Source of the DNA: Aeromonas rivuli
GTDB taxonomy: Bacteria > Pseudomonadota > Gammaproteobacteria > Enterobacterales > Aeromonadaceae
Assembly: GCF_000820045.1 (NCBI RefSeq)
Contig: NZ_CDBJ01000007.1
Span: forward strand, 19,476 to 83,475
Direction: 5' to 3'
Length of the DNA: 64,000 nucleotides
The notes below the pieces were generated by a model. That model saw only the letters and a list, made by a program, of their open reading frames with translations, had not been told where the DNA came from and searched no databases. A program made the translations under genes and the position numbers. Position 1 is the stretch's first letter. Each line of letters begins with the position of its first letter. Shown here in pieces: positions 27,401 to 36,075 of this stretch.

Positions 27401-28197
27401 ATGCGATCCCCCTCCCCCCGGACCGAGAGCAGCAGCTTGTCGATGCCCTCCTTGAGATCCCCTTGCTGGTAGCTGAGTCGGGTCAGCATGACCCCCTCGA
27501 GGCGCAGCGGGAAAGGCAGGTCGATCTTGGGCAGTTCGATGGCGATGGCGCCCTGCTCAGAACTCGCCACCAGGGTCGTCGATTTCGCAGCCTTGGCGAC
27601 GGGCTCATGTTTGGACCCTTTGCTCTCTTTGGGCTCAGCCGCCGCAGCGGGCGCGGCCTCCGCCAGCTTGACCGTCAATCCATCGAGCACGGGGCCACGG
27701 ACCGTCAGGCCATGCCTGTCCAGCTTGGCGCCGATGTCGAGAGACTTGAGCACCAGCGCCAGACCGGGAACATCGACATCCAGATCGCTGAGCTTGAGGG
27801 CATCAATCTGGATGCGGATCGGCAGAGGGCGCCAGACGAAGGGTTCGCTGGGGGTCGCTTCGCTCGGCGCCGACTCGGCCACCTTGACCACCGGATGGGT
27901 CAGGCTCAGGGATCGGATCCAGAGCTGGCCTTGCAGCAACTTGCCCAGATCCCAGTCGAGCACGGCGCGCTCGACCCTGGCATCCACCAGCTCATCCTGC
28001 CAGCCGACCCCTTCCAGGGTCCAGCCATAGCCAAGCTGACCGGCCACCAGCTCCCCCTTGAGGGCGGGCAGGGCCGACTTGGCCTGCTCCCAGAGCCATT
28101 TATTACCCTGGTGAGTAAAACAGAGCAGGCTGATGCCAATCAGCAGCAGGAAGACAAGGCCCATCAGCCAGAGGAAAATGCGTTTTAGCCAGATCAT
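24433..28197 (-). CDS. tamB: Translocation and assembly module protein TamB
   Basis: Giant AsmA-like inner-membrane protein that spans the periplasm and works with TamA in outer-membrane protein or lipid homeostasis. It has 1254 residues (E. coli 1259). A single N-terminal anchor, WLMGLVFLLLIGISLLCF, is followed by a very long beta-rich region with repeating G-x-L-x-L type strands, consistent with a beta-taco groove. The C-terminal DUF490 domain is shown by YDELAPPVEQ, LNLEPEKPLSGTGQ-like strand repeats and the final FSPIAEFKLRYEVLPRLYL. Its start overlaps the tamA stop by 4 bp, so expression is coupled. Confidence 0.95.
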   Translation of the reverse strand: MIWLKRIFLWLMGLVFLLLIGISLLCFTHQGNKWLWEQAKSALPALKGELVAGQLGYGWTLEGVGWQDELVDARVERAVLDWDLGKLLQGQLWIRSLSLTHPVVKVAESAPSEATPSEPFVWRPLPIRIQIDALKLSDLDVDVPGLALVLKSLDIGAKLDRHGLTVRGPVLDGLTVKLAEAAPAAAAEPKESKGSKHEPVAKAAKSTTLVASSEQGAIAIELPKIDLPFPLRLEGVMLTRLSYQQGDLKEGIDKLLLSVRGEGDRIDIDQLFLRHAMADLDLKGHISLLDDYPLDLTLTAKARKALLDNQLKGEQATLTLGGSVGKLALALDAKGPVAANLKGSLAALDPDLPFDLKLSWPGLNWPLHKPAEDEPSYQLKKGSLTAKGALSGYQFALNTSGQGTDVPPFKLALKGKGDLGQLSNIDLLLNALQGELKLDGKLAWQKGVQWQGVTSFKGIDPAELVPEIKGTLAGRVESEFQLSDAGHWQLKVPALKVDGKLNKYPLAITGQLSGDDAMNWQIPAFALQTGPNKLQAKGKLTEKLWQLDAQLAAPDLSGLYPGLRGDLSGTLALGGNQQAPRVNAALSSTRLFYAGTDLKGIVLKGNGVIGEVPAGKLALTVANLTQGSTVLKQIKLDADGDLGRHQLSLDMKGDPLAANLRLNGGVQQSHWRGALTELSIKTPMKRWKLKAPWNLDVDLDKQRLAMSDLCLGSQQSSLCVKGSQISAAQGELAFALNEFDLKRLRPWLPDNFQWQAVLSADGRASWKGGQPRVHATLRTTPGTFIADELKTSYQQLAIGFDLEPQQANLRLDFVSGDIGSIDTDLIIKDPSGRGLLSGQLKFTGLKLSPFAPLLPEVRSLQGVISADTRFDGTLKAPLLFGQLNLVEGEVQTHTDMVTLKQLKTRLKIEGNRAELDGSMLVGKGPLALGGWLSWAKTPIEGSLTIQGKDLEAQYPGMGRVRVSPDLAISLGGKTEITGKIVIPWARILVKNLPESAVARSDDVTIIYDELAPPVEQTALPLEMKVAVVLGDDIRLEAMGLKTKVSGGINLNQEPEKPLSGTGQLELKDGRFKAYGQNLIIKEGRIIFSGPLDKPYLNIETYRDPDTIEDNVTVGVRVTGPAAKPKIAVYSEPQMAQSEQLSYLLRGKGLQTGGEDGGFNGLLVAGAVGQVGGVVSDIGESLGMSDVSLDTEGSGDDTQVTLSAYLLPGLQFQYGVGVFSPIAEFKLRYEVLPRLYLQAMSGVAQAVDIFYRFTL

Positions 28198-29966
28198 AAT
28201 TCAGGCCCCAGGGCGAAGTGCAGGCGCAGGGGTTTATCCTCCTCCGAGATGCCAACCGCCAGATCCAGCCTGACCTGACCGATTGGCGTGACCCAGCGCA
28301 CCCCGACTCCGGTGCCTATCTTCCAGGGCTCCTGATAGTCATCGGTGGCGGTGCCGCCATCCACAAACAGGGCCCCCAGCCACTTCTCGCTGAATCTGTA
28401 GTTGTATTCGGCGCTGAGTGCCGTGGTGTAGCGGCCACCCAGGAGTTGACCATCCGCATCCCTTGGCCCTATGTCCTCATAGCCATAACCCCGTACCGTC
28501 TGATCGCCACCGGTAAAGAAGCGCAGGGAGGGCGGCACCAGAGAGAAGTCATCACCGATGATGGCTCCCTGCTCCGCTCGCAGCAGAAAACGGTTGTTGT
28601 CCCCTAAGGTGCGCAGCCATTTGGTGCGACCCCAGGCGCGCATGAAGCGAATATCCGAGCCCCAGGTAGGGTCGGAAAATTCCAGGGTCAATTGCTGTCT
28701 GTCGCCCCAATCCGGCACCAGGCCGCCACGCAGCCGCAGCCTGGACCAGGCGACGCCGGGGATCAGCAGCAGGCTGTTACCCGCATCCGAGCCCTGCTCA
28801 TAACGTTCGTTTTCCAGCCGCACGAAGACGTCCCTGTCCCAGGCATCCGGTCGCCGTTTCCAGCGATGGACACCGACTGTGGTCAAGTCGGAGCGGGTGT
28901 CATTGTTGTTGGTGTAGCGATAACCGGCCTGCAGCGAGTAGTAATCCTGCAGCGGATTCTTGCCAATGATGGGGATCTGGTAGTCGAAACTGAGATCAGC
29001 CTGAGGCGCCGACACATTGGCGGTGGCATTGAGGCGGTGACCATAACGGTTTATCCAGGGTTTCTCCCAGGTGGCACTCACCCGGGGGCCCACGTCGGTC
29101 GCATAGCCGATACCCGTTTCTATCTCGTGCTGGGTGCGCGGTGCCAGGGTGACCTGGATAGGCACCTGATCTCCCTGGGCCTCGCTGATGAGGGGTTTGA
29201 GATCGACCTGCTTGAATAGCTTGGTCGAAGAGATGTCCTGGGAGGTCTCCGCCATCTTGATGGCGAGATAGGGATCGCCGCGTTTGATGCTGACCAGCGG
29301 CTTGATGAGGCGCAGCGCCTCCGGGGTCGCGGTATAGCGCACCTCGCCAAAGTGATAGCGAGTACCTGAACGAAACACTATGTAGATCTCGGCGGTGCCC
29401 TTCTCCGGGTATACCTTCACCTGGCTCTTGCTGATGCGGGCATTGAAGTAACCCCGCGCCAGCCCCAGGCTGCCAAGATCGGCCTTGATGGATTCGTACT
29501 TGCCGTGATTGAGCGGTTCCCCCTCCTTGAGGGGCAGCTTGTCGAGCAGCTCGCTATAGATCTCGTCGCTGCCCGCATCCCCCTCGAGCAGCACATCCAG
29601 CCGGGAAATCAGCACCGGATCCCCCGCCTTGACGTCGACGATCACTCTGGAGGGCTTTTTCTTGTCCCGGCTCAATTTGACCTTGGGCTGGTAATAGCCG
29701 AACACCTGCAGGGCCTGCTCGGTGCCCTCAATGATCTTGGCGCGGGCAGGGCGGTATTGCCGCTCCTGGAAGACGGGCAAGGCATTGAGATAGGCCTCGA
29801 CGTTCTCTTTGTTGGCGCCCTTGATACCCTTGACCTCATAGGTCAGCTTGGCGGCCATGACGGGAGACGCCAGGCAACTGAGGCAGAACGTCAGCCAGAG
29901 CCAGGCACGCACCCGGTGGCGCGGCTGCGATTTACCCGCAGGTATGGGCAGATAGCATCCTGTCAA
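28194..29966 (-). CDS. tamA: Translocation and assembly module outer-membrane protein TamA
   Basis: Omp85-family outer-membrane beta-barrel partner of TamB. It is about 590 residues from TTG 29966 (GGGGA nine bases upstream); a GTG at 29912 is an alternative that would still include the signal sequence WLTFCLSCLASPVMAA. Three POTRA domains (about 40-270) precede a 16-strand barrel with WEKPWINRYGHRLNA, the conserved lid and lock region FFTGGDQTVRGYGYEDIGP, and a final strand ending RLHFALGPEL. E. coli TamA has 577 residues. The upstream partner msrA seen in some genomes is absent. It forms an operon with tamB. Confidence 0.94.
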   Translation of the reverse strand: MTGCYLPIPAGKSQPRHRVRAWLWLTFCLSCLASPVMAAKLTYEVKGIKGANKENVEAYLNALPVFQERQYRPARAKIIEGTEQALQVFGYYQPKVKLSRDKKKPSRVIVDVKAGDPVLISRLDVLLEGDAGSDEIYSELLDKLPLKEGEPLNHGKYESIKADLGSLGLARGYFNARISKSQVKVYPEKGTAEIYIVFRSGTRYHFGEVRYTATPEALRLIKPLVSIKRGDPYLAIKMAETSQDISSTKLFKQVDLKPLISEAQGDQVPIQVTLAPRTQHEIETGIGYATDVGPRVSATWEKPWINRYGHRLNATANVSAPQADLSFDYQIPIIGKNPLQDYYSLQAGYRYTNNNDTRSDLTTVGVHRWKRRPDAWDRDVFVRLENERYEQGSDAGNSLLLIPGVAWSRLRLRGGLVPDWGDRQQLTLEFSDPTWGSDIRFMRAWGRTKWLRTLGDNNRFLLRAEQGAIIGDDFSLVPPSLRFFTGGDQTVRGYGYEDIGPRDADGQLLGGRYTTALSAEYNYRFSEKWLGALFVDGGTATDDYQEPWKIGTGVGVRWVTPIGQVRLDLAVGISEEDKPLRLHFALGPEL

Positions 29967-30493
29967 ACGTCAACTTCCCCAAGTCTCATGCTCAAGCGAA
30001 CGATGCAGGTCACATCGTGGTAAGGGTGGCGGCTCCCGCCCAGGGCGAAGCGGCTTGCATTCAATGACTGGCATCCTACCATAGTCCCATGGCGGTTTCA
30101 GACCCATCAGCAACCTGGATTTGTCATAAAATTTAACCAGTTGGCTATAAGTTAATCCAAGGGGGTGGAATTGGCGCCCCATCAGGCTAAATAGTGGTCA
30201 ATGCAGCCGCACCCCGAATGGCTCGCACGGGATGAGCACGGCGGATGGCGCGACAAATATTGTCGGCAGAGAAGTCGGGATCCTCTCCCTCACTCCCGCT
30301 GAGCAAGCAAACCCGTGGCCCACCCCATCAGAACCCGGCCTCGGGAAATGTCACGGACAACGCCACTTATTCATTGAGTATCATGATGTTAAGTACAATA
30401 CCCTACTCCTTCGCTCACCTTAATCGATTTATCTCGCTCCCCTGTGCGCCCCCCCTGATCCACACTGGGTTCATCATTCAGAGGAGCACTCCC
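29967..30493. other. Intergenic region upstream of tamA and of a small membrane-protein gene
   Basis: 527 bp between divergent genes. It contains an AT-rich stretch around 30120-30155 that may hold the tamA promoter and a second around 30365-30410 (TACAAT near 30404) that may serve the rightward gene. A weak 70-codon open frame on the minus strand (29970-30182) is listed separately. I see no RNA gene or terminator. Confidence 0.5.
29970..30182 (-). CDS. Possible small protein upstream of tamA
   Basis: A 70-codon frame starting MGRQFHPLGLTYSQLVKFYD ends 3 bp before the tamA TTG start, a spacing that would fit translational coupling. Against it: no clear ribosome site at its ATG, and codon use (TTA, ACT, TAT, AAA) is more AT-rich than neighbouring genes, with part of it overlapping the likely promoter. 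No family is recognised. It may be chance. Confidence 0.25.
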   Translation of the reverse strand: MGRQFHPLGLTYSQLVKFYDKSRLLMGLKPPWDYGRMPVIECKPLRPGREPPPLPRCDLHRSLEHETWGS

Positions 30494-30880
30494 ATGGCAA
30501 CACGCAGCGAACAACTGGCCGACCACATTGCCGAGCGGCTCGAATTCATCACCTTTCTCGCCTGCAGCAGCGCTCTGCTGGCGCTGTTGTGCGGCATAAA
30601 CGGTCAGCAGGCGCTCGCCTTCACCGCCTTGAATCTGCCCTTTGGCCTCGCCATCTTGCTCGGCTCGGCCCTGCTGGCCCCCTTGGCCCCTCACTGGCGC
30701 CTCCCTCTCATGGCGGCGCTGCTGCTGGCCTGCGCCCTTGCCAGCCTCAATCTCGGCGGTGAATGGCTGGAGCCCATCGCACTCTGGGGTCTCTATGGCT
30801 TGCTCGGTCTGGAGCTGCTCTGGCAGGCTCGCCACCACAAGCCTGCTATCCGGGCTGACGAGAGGCAACAATTGCGCTAA
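30494..30880 (+). CDS. Small hypothetical inner-membrane protein
   Basis: Not recognised. It has 128 residues from an ATG preceded eight bases upstream by GAGGAG. Four hydrophobic segments are visible (about 20-36, 38-52 and 54-68, then 72-88 and 92-108 less clearly separated), after a charged N-terminus ATRSEQLADHIAERLE and before a basic tail. It is likely an inner-membrane protein. It lies 74 bp before the parvulin gene on the same strand, so the two may be co-transcribed. Confidence 0.65.
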   Translation: MATRSEQLADHIAERLEFITFLACSSALLALLCGINGQQALAFTALNLPFGLAILLGSALLAPLAPHWRLPLMAALLLACALASLNLGGEWLEPIALWGLYGLLGLELLWQARHHKPAIRADERQQLR

Positions 30881-30954
30881 TCTTGCCCCCCGATCCGGCC
30901 TGTCTCATGACGAGGGCCGGATCCGTCAGCCCATGCACGCGAAGAGGAGAACCC

Positions 30955-31233
30955 ATGAACAAGGCCTGCGCCCAACACATCCTGGTCAAGACGGAGAAAG
31001 AGTGTCTCGAGATAAAGAGTAAAATCGACAAGGGCGCCGATTTTGGCCAGATGGCAAAACGCTTCTCCACCTGCCCCTCCGGCAAACGCAGTGGCGATCT
31101 CGGTGAGTTCAGCAAGGGTGACATGGTCAAGGCCTTCGACGACGCCGTGTTCAAAGGTGAACTGCTCAAGGTACTGGGCCCCATTCGCACCAAGTTCGGC
31201 TTTCACCTGATCAAGGTGCTGTATCGCAACTGA
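30955..31233 (+). CDS. ppiC: Peptidyl-prolyl cis-trans isomerase, parvulin type
   Basis: Single-domain cytoplasmic parvulin that speeds prolyl isomerisation. The 92-residue product has the complete rotamase signature: AQHILVKTEKEC at the N-terminus, FGQMAKRFSTCPSGKRSGDLGEF in the middle and GPIRTKFGFHLIKVLYRN at the end. E. coli PpiC has 93 residues. The ATG at 30955 follows AGAGGAGA. There is no signal peptide, unlike SurA or PpiD. Confidence 0.93.
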   Translation: MNKACAQHILVKTEKECLEIKSKIDKGADFGQMAKRFSTCPSGKRSGDLGEFSKGDMVKAFDDAVFKGELLKVLGPIRTKFGFHLIKVLYRN

Positions 31234-31240
31234 TAGCCCG

Positions 31241-31267
31241 ATGGGCCGCCCATTCAGCGCGGCCCAT
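31241..31267 (+). terminator. Possible terminator after ppiC
   Basis: ATGGGCCGC / GCGGCCCAT with a nine-base loop lies 7 bp after the ppiC stop. There is no T-run, so its role is uncertain. Confidence 0.3.
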
Positions 31268-31370
31268 GCCAAGATCCACAGCCTCGCTCTTTTGAGCCAC
31301 TCCGCTTAAATAAATTAACCTTATCAGTCCATTAGGTTTATCCTTTGGCCATTTCCCCAAAGGTGCTGCC

Positions 31371-32045
31371 ATGCTGCCCATGCCTGTTCTGCCTCTGCTC
31401 GCCTGGTTGTTGCCCCTGTGCGGCGCCTTGGGCAGCCGTGTTGCGATCTGGCCCTGGTGGACCGGCTTTGCCATCTGCCTGGTCGGAGCCCTCTGCTCCC
31501 TCTGGCTGTTGCTGCGCCTGCCCTGGCATCCGCGCCGCGCCGTGGCGCTGCTCGGTGCCCTGCCGCTAGTGCTACCGGCCTGGTTTTTGGTCAAGGCGTT
31601 GCAAGCCCACCCGATCAATGACGTCAGCACTGACCCTCTGGATCCCCCAACATTGCGTTGGGCTAGCCAAACCCGTAGCGCGGCAGATTTGCCCATTAAT
31701 CCCGCTCCGTTGAAATTTTTCCCGGATAACCCCGCTCCTCTCTATACCAGGGCCAACCGCCCCCAGGTGCTGGCCGAGGCCCGCGACCTGATGACGGAGC
31801 TAGGCTGGCAGCACAGTGTCAGTGGGCAGGGTCTGGAGGCCGTGGTAGTCAGCCCCTGGTTCGGTTTTCGTGACGATGTGGCCCTGCGTCTGTTCGAGGG
31901 GCCCAAGGAGCTGCGCATCGATATGCGCTCGGCATCCCGCCAGGGGCGCTCCGATCTGGGCGCAAATCGTGCCCGCATCCAGGATTTTCTGACCCGCCTG
32001 CACGGACGTCTGGCCAAGGCCCAGGGCACGACATCTGAGCCCTGA
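31371..32045 (+). CDS. DUF1499 family membrane protein
   Basis: Protein of a widespread family without known function. It has 224 residues. The N-terminal half has two or three membrane helices (about 3-20, 25-48 and 58-72), then a soluble DUF1499-type domain with HPINDVSTDPLDPP, a hallmark near its start, and WFGFRDDVALRL and DMRSASRQGRSDLGANRARI near the end. It sits 47 bp upstream of ynjA on the same strand and may be the first gene of the ynj operon. Confidence 0.8.
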   Translation: MLPMPVLPLLAWLLPLCGALGSRVAIWPWWTGFAICLVGALCSLWLLLRLPWHPRRAVALLGALPLVLPAWFLVKALQAHPINDVSTDPLDPPTLRWASQTRSAADLPINPAPLKFFPDNPAPLYTRANRPQVLAEARDLMTELGWQHSVSGQGLEAVVVSPWFGFRDDVALRLFEGPKELRIDMRSASRQGRSDLGANRARIQDFLTRLHGRLAKAQGTTSEP

Positions 32046-32092
32046 CCAGCATTCGGCCCCATCGAGCAAGCACAGAGCAGTAGAGGAATCAC

Positions 32093-32689
32093 ATGCGCAT
32101 CAAGCTAAAAGCGGATCGGGACTATGCCTGGTTCATCAAGCCCTTCTTCTGGTTGCAGCAACGCAACTACGGTCAGGTGCTGATCCCGGGCAAGTGCTGG
32201 GGGCGCTCGCCGCGCCTGTTTGCCGCCGTCGCCACCCTGTATGGGGTGATCAACCGCAAGCACTCTCCCATCGATCCCGTATTGCGATCATTGGTGACGG
32301 TGCGGGTCTCCCAGCTCAACTGGTGCCGATTCTGCGTCGATATCAATGCCATGACCCTGGTCAAGCGCGCCGGATCCAGCGCCAAGGTCGAAGCCTTGGC
32401 CCAGTGGCGCACCAGTTCCCTGTTTGATGAACGGGAGCGCGCCGTGCTCGACTATGCCGAGGCCATGACAGGTCTGGACGGGGTGAGCGAGGCCCAGTTT
32501 GAGGCACTGCGTCCCTGGTTTGACGATGATGCCCTGGTCGAGTTGACCGGCCTGGTCGCCTTTCAGAACATGTCTGCCAAGTTCAATGCCGCCCTGGACA
32601 TCCCGGCCCAGGGTTTTTGCCAGTTACCGGTGCAACCTGATGCCGAGGAGCAGCAGGAGCCCCAGTCTCAAGAGGAGAAACCATCATGA
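32093..32689 (+). CDS. ynjA: YnjA-like carboxymuconolactone decarboxylase/AhpD-fold protein
   Basis: Predicted AhpD-fold protein, possibly a peroxidase or disulfide reductant, of unknown substrate. It has 198 residues. It follows E. coli YnjA closely in segments RNYGQVLIPGKCWGRSP, SPIDPVLRSLVTVRVSQLN and the C-terminal FNAALDIPAQGFC. The CxxC pair CRFC in NWCRFCVDINAM is the probable redox site. Its stop overlaps the start of the next gene by 4 bp. Finding it directly beside a disulfide-oxidoreductase fusion suggests the two act in one redox step; that is inference. Confidence 0.88.
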   Translation: MRIKLKADRDYAWFIKPFFWLQQRNYGQVLIPGKCWGRSPRLFAAVATLYGVINRKHSPIDPVLRSLVTVRVSQLNWCRFCVDINAMTLVKRAGSSAKVEALAQWRTSSLFDERERAVLDYAEAMTGLDGVSEAQFEALRPWFDDDALVELTGLVAFQNMSAKFNAALDIPAQGFCQLPVQPDAEEQQEPQSQEEKPS

Positions 32690-34914
32690 GAGGAAGCAAA
32701 CGGGGATTGCTGCTGCTGATCGCGCTGCTGATCGGTACCTTCTTCGCCCTGGGGCTGGGCCAATATCTGACCCTGGACGCCCTGCAAGCCCGCCAGGCGG
32801 CGCTTGCAGCCTGGGTGGACACTCACTTTTGGCAGGCCAGCGCCCTCTTCTTCATCGTCTACGTGCTCAGCACCGCCCTCTCCCTGCCGGGGGCCAGCCT
32901 GCTGACCCTGCTGGGCAGCGCCATCTTCGGGATCGGTTGGGGGCTGCTGCTCGTCTCCTTCGCCAGCACCCTGGGCGCCAGCCTGGCCTTTCTCAGCGCC
33001 CGCTTCCTGCTGCGCGACTGGGTGAGTGCCCGCTTCGGGGACAAGTTGGCGGCCATCGATGGGGGCATCACCAAGGATGGCCCCTTCTATCTGCTCAGTC
33101 TGCGCCTCATCCCCGTCTTTCCCTTCTTCCTCATCAACTTGTTGATGGGGCTGACCGCCCTGCCGCTGCGCACCTTCTACTGGGTCAGCCAGCTCGGCAT
33201 GTTGCCCGGCACCTTCGTCTATGTGCTGGCGGGCAGCCAGCTGGCCCAGCTCACCAGTACCGGCAATGTCCTCTCCCCCGGTCTCATCACGGCGCTCTGC
33301 CTGCTTGGCCTGCTGCCCTGGCTGGCGAGGGCCGGTCAGCACCAGCTCGCCCTGCGCCGCCGCCTCGCCCGCTTCCCGCGACCAGCCCACTTCGATTACA
33401 ACCTGCTGGTGATAGGGGCCGGGGCCGGCGGCCTGGTCACCAGCTACATTGCCGCCGCCGTCAAGGCCCGGGTGGCCCTCATCGAGAAGCACAAGATGGG
33501 CGGCGACTGCCTCAATACTGGCTGTGTGCCCTCCAAGGCGCTGATCCGCAGCGCCCGCTTCGCCGTTGAGCAGCGCCGGGCCGCCGAGCTTGGCTTCGCC
33601 CCGCAAACCGCCCGCGCCGACTTCGAGGCCGTGATGACCAGGGTCGCCCAGGTGGTACGCGAGGTGGAACCCCATGATTCGGTGGCACGCTATGAGGCAT
33701 TGGGGGTCGAGTGTATCCAGGGCGAGGCACGCCTCCTCTCTCCCTGGGAGCTGGAAGTCAATGGCCAGCGCCTCTCCAGCCGCCACATCGTCATCGCCAC
33801 CGGCGCCAGGCCCCTGGTACCGCCTATCCCGGGGCTGACTGAGGTCAACTATCTCACCTCGGACAACCTCTGGCAGCTGCGCGAGCCCCCCCGTCACCTG
33901 CTGGTGCTCGGCGGGGGGCCCATCGGCTGCGAGCTGGCCCAGAGTTTTGCCCAACTCGGCATCAAGGTCTCTCTGATCGAGCTGGCAGATCAACTCCTGC
34001 CCCGGGAAGAGCGCGAGGTGGCCGAGCTGTTGCAAGCCCAGATGAAGGAGGATGGGGTCGAACTCTTGATTGGCTGGCGCGCCGAACGGGTCGAGTCCCT
34101 GGCCCAGGGCCAGATCCGCCTGCACCTGCGCCGGGGGGATCAGCACCTGGAGGTTGAGGGAGATCAACTGCTGCTGGCCCTGGGCCGGGTGGCCAATGTC
34201 ACCGGCTTTGGCCTGGAGGAGCTGGGGGTCGAGCTGACCCCGCGCGGCACCATAGCCGTGGACGCGTTCCTCGCCACCAACTACCCCAGCATCTCGGCGG
34301 TGGGCGATGTGGCCGGCCCCTACCAGTTCACCCATTTCGCCGCGCATCAAGCCTGGTACGCCGCTGTCAACGCCCTCTTTGGCCAGTTCAAGCGCTTCAA
34401 GGCGGACTATCGCGTCATCCCGGCTGCCACCTACACCAGCCCGGAGGTGGCCCGGGTCGGCCTCAACCGCAAGGAGGCGCAAGAGCAGGGAATTGCCTTT
34501 GAAAGCAGCCGCTTCGAGCTCAAGGAGCTGGACAGGGCCATCGCCGATGGCGAGACCCAGGGCTTCATCGAGGTGCTGACCGTCCCTGGCAAAGACAAGA
34601 TCCTCGGCGCCACCATCGTCGGCCCCCACGCAGGCGAACGCATCGCCGAATTCACCCTGGCCATGAGACACAAGCTGGGCCTTGGCAAGGTGCTCGGCAC
34701 CATACACGCCTATCCCACCCTGATGGAGGGCAACAAGTATGTGGCTGGCCAGTGGAAGCAGGCCCACAAACCCGAGGCGCTGCTGCCCTGGCTGGCCCGC
34801 TACCACCACTGGCGCCGCCGTGGCAAACTCGATGCCAGGCAACATCCGTTGCAGACAGGCCCGGCTCCCCTGCGGGATCCGGCCCAACCCTCCACTCACC
34901 ACAAGGAGCCATGA
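32686..34914 (+). CDS. Fusion of TVP38/TMEM64 (DedA-like) membrane domain and FAD-dependent disulfide oxidoreductase
   Basis: A 742-residue two-part protein. Residues 1-225 form a VTT (TVP38) membrane domain: a first helix at 7-25, then helices near 50-105 and 135-215, with the conserved RLIPVFPFFLIN motif (140-151; Arg140, Pro143, Pro146). From about 238 a class I flavoprotein follows: the FAD loop VIGAGAGG (242-249), redox pair Cys275/Cys280 in GGDCLNTGC, a second dinucleotide loop LVLGGGPIGCE, and a C-terminal dimer domain with HAYPTLMEG supplying the usual His/Glu. It is mercuric reductase/lipoamide dehydrogenase-like; the substrate is unknown. E. coli carries separate TVP38 proteins (ydjX, ydjZ) beside ynjA. 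Confidence 0.88.
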   Translation: MRGSKRGLLLLIALLIGTFFALGLGQYLTLDALQARQAALAAWVDTHFWQASALFFIVYVLSTALSLPGASLLTLLGSAIFGIGWGLLLVSFASTLGASLAFLSARFLLRDWVSARFGDKLAAIDGGITKDGPFYLLSLRLIPVFPFFLINLLMGLTALPLRTFYWVSQLGMLPGTFVYVLAGSQLAQLTSTGNVLSPGLITALCLLGLLPWLARAGQHQLALRRRLARFPRPAHFDYNLLVIGAGAGGLVTSYIAAAVKARVALIEKHKMGGDCLNTGCVPSKALIRSARFAVEQRRAAELGFAPQTARADFEAVMTRVAQVVREVEPHDSVARYEALGVECIQGEARLLSPWELEVNGQRLSSRHIVIATGARPLVPPIPGLTEVNYLTSDNLWQLREPPRHLLVLGGGPIGCELAQSFAQLGIKVSLIELADQLLPREEREVAELLQAQMKEDGVELLIGWRAERVESLAQGQIRLHLRRGDQHLEVEGDQLLLALGRVANVTGFGLEELGVELTPRGTIAVDAFLATNYPSISAVGDVAGPYQFTHFAAHQAWYAAVNALFGQFKRFKADYRVIPAATYTSPEVARVGLNRKEAQEQGIAFESSRFELKELDRAIADGETQGFIEVLTVPGKDKILGATIVGPHAGERIAEFTLAMRHKLGLGKVLGTIHAYPTLMEGNKYVAGQWKQAHKPEALLPWLARYHHWRRRGKLDARQHPLQTGPAPLRDPAQPSTHHKEP

Positions 34915-36074
34915 TGACCTCTGGCACGCTGCGTTACGCCCTGGCCGCGTTGGCCCTGAACTGGGGGTGGCAGGCCCAGGCCTCTGCCGAGCCCGACTGG
35001 CAACAGACCCTGGCCGAGGCCCGTGGACAGACCGTCTACTTCAATGCCTGGGGCGGCAGCCCGGAGATCAACAGCTACCTCGCCTGGGCGGCCAAGGAGC
35101 TGGAGCGCGACTACCGGCTCACCCTGGTGCAGGTGAAAGTCGATGACATCGCGCCCAGCGTCAGTCAGCTGCTCGCGGGCAAGCAGGCAGGCAAGACCCA
35201 AGGCGGCCCTATCGACCTGCTCTGGGTCAATGGCGAGAACTTCAAGGCCCTGAAAGACAACGGCCTGCTCGGCGCCCCCTTCAGTCAGGAGCTGCCGAAT
35301 ATGGCGCTGGTCGACGCCAGTTTGCCGGTCGATGAAGACTTTACTGTGCCCGTCGAAGGGTTGGAAGTGCCCTGGGGGCTGGGCCAGCTCAACCTCATGG
35401 TCGACACCGACCAGGTGCCTGAACCGCCGCGCTCGGCCGCGTCGCTGCTTGCCTGGGCCAAGGCCAATCCGGGCCGGTTCAGCTACCCCAAGCCGCCCCA
35501 GTTCCACGGCGCCAGCTTCCTCAAACAGATGTTGCTGGAGCTGGCGCCCGATCCGGCGCCCCTCTATCGCCCGGCGACCGAAGGAGAATTCGCCCCCATT
35601 GCGGCGCCGCTCTGGCACTTCCTCGATGCCCTGCATCCCAACCTGTGGCGTCAGGGGAAGGCCTTCCCGGCCAGCGCCGCCGAGACCAAACAGCTGCTCG
35701 ATGATGGCGAGCTGGCCATGGCCATCAGCTTCAATCCCCAGGAGGCTCTGAGCTCGGTGGAGACGGGCACCCTGCCTCCCGCTGTCAGGGCGGTCGCCAT
35801 GGCGAAGGGGGCTCTGACCAACAGCCACTTCCTGGCCATTCCCTTCAACGCCAAGGCCCGGGCCGGGGCCAAGGTGGTGGCCAACTTCCTGCTCAGCCCC
35901 GCCGCCCAGGCGCGCAAGGCCGACCCCGCCATCTGGGGTGACCCCAGCGTGCTGCGCCAGGATGCCCTGCCCGCCAATGCCGTGCCCGCCTTGCGCTTCA
36001 AGGCGGTGGCCGAACCCCATCCGAGCTGGCAGCTGATGCTGGAGAGTGCCTGGACCGAGCGCTACGGGCACTGA
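34914..36074 (+). CDS. ynjB: YnjB-like ABC transporter substrate-binding protein
   Basis: Periplasmic solute-binding component of the YnjBCD importer, with unknown ligand. It has 386 residues (E. coli 388), with a signal sequence around RYALAALALNWGWQAQASA. Segments such as VYFNAWGGSPEINSYLAWA and ISFNPQEALSSVETG are characteristic of the family, which resembles thiamine/iron-type binding proteins. Two adjacent ATGs (34911, 34914) overlap the previous stop; the second is better spaced from AAGGAG. It belongs to the ynj operon. Confidence 0.9.
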   Translation: MTSGTLRYALAALALNWGWQAQASAEPDWQQTLAEARGQTVYFNAWGGSPEINSYLAWAAKELERDYRLTLVQVKVDDIAPSVSQLLAGKQAGKTQGGPIDLLWVNGENFKALKDNGLLGAPFSQELPNMALVDASLPVDEDFTVPVEGLEVPWGLGQLNLMVDTDQVPEPPRSAASLLAWAKANPGRFSYPKPPQFHGASFLKQMLLELAPDPAPLYRPATEGEFAPIAAPLWHFLDALHPNLWRQGKAFPASAAETKQLLDDGELAMAISFNPQEALSSVETGTLPPAVRAVAMAKGALTNSHFLAIPFNAKARAGAKVVANFLLSPAAQARKADPAIWGDPSVLRQDALPANAVPALRFKAVAEPHPSWQLMLESAWTERYGH

Positions 36075-36075
36075 G

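Noticed and set aside
32668..34902. A 744-codon minus-strand frame opposite the TVP38-reductase fusion
   Set aside because: Same reasoning: low-complexity Gly/Gln/His-rich translation, no domain, and the plus-strand protein is unmistakable.
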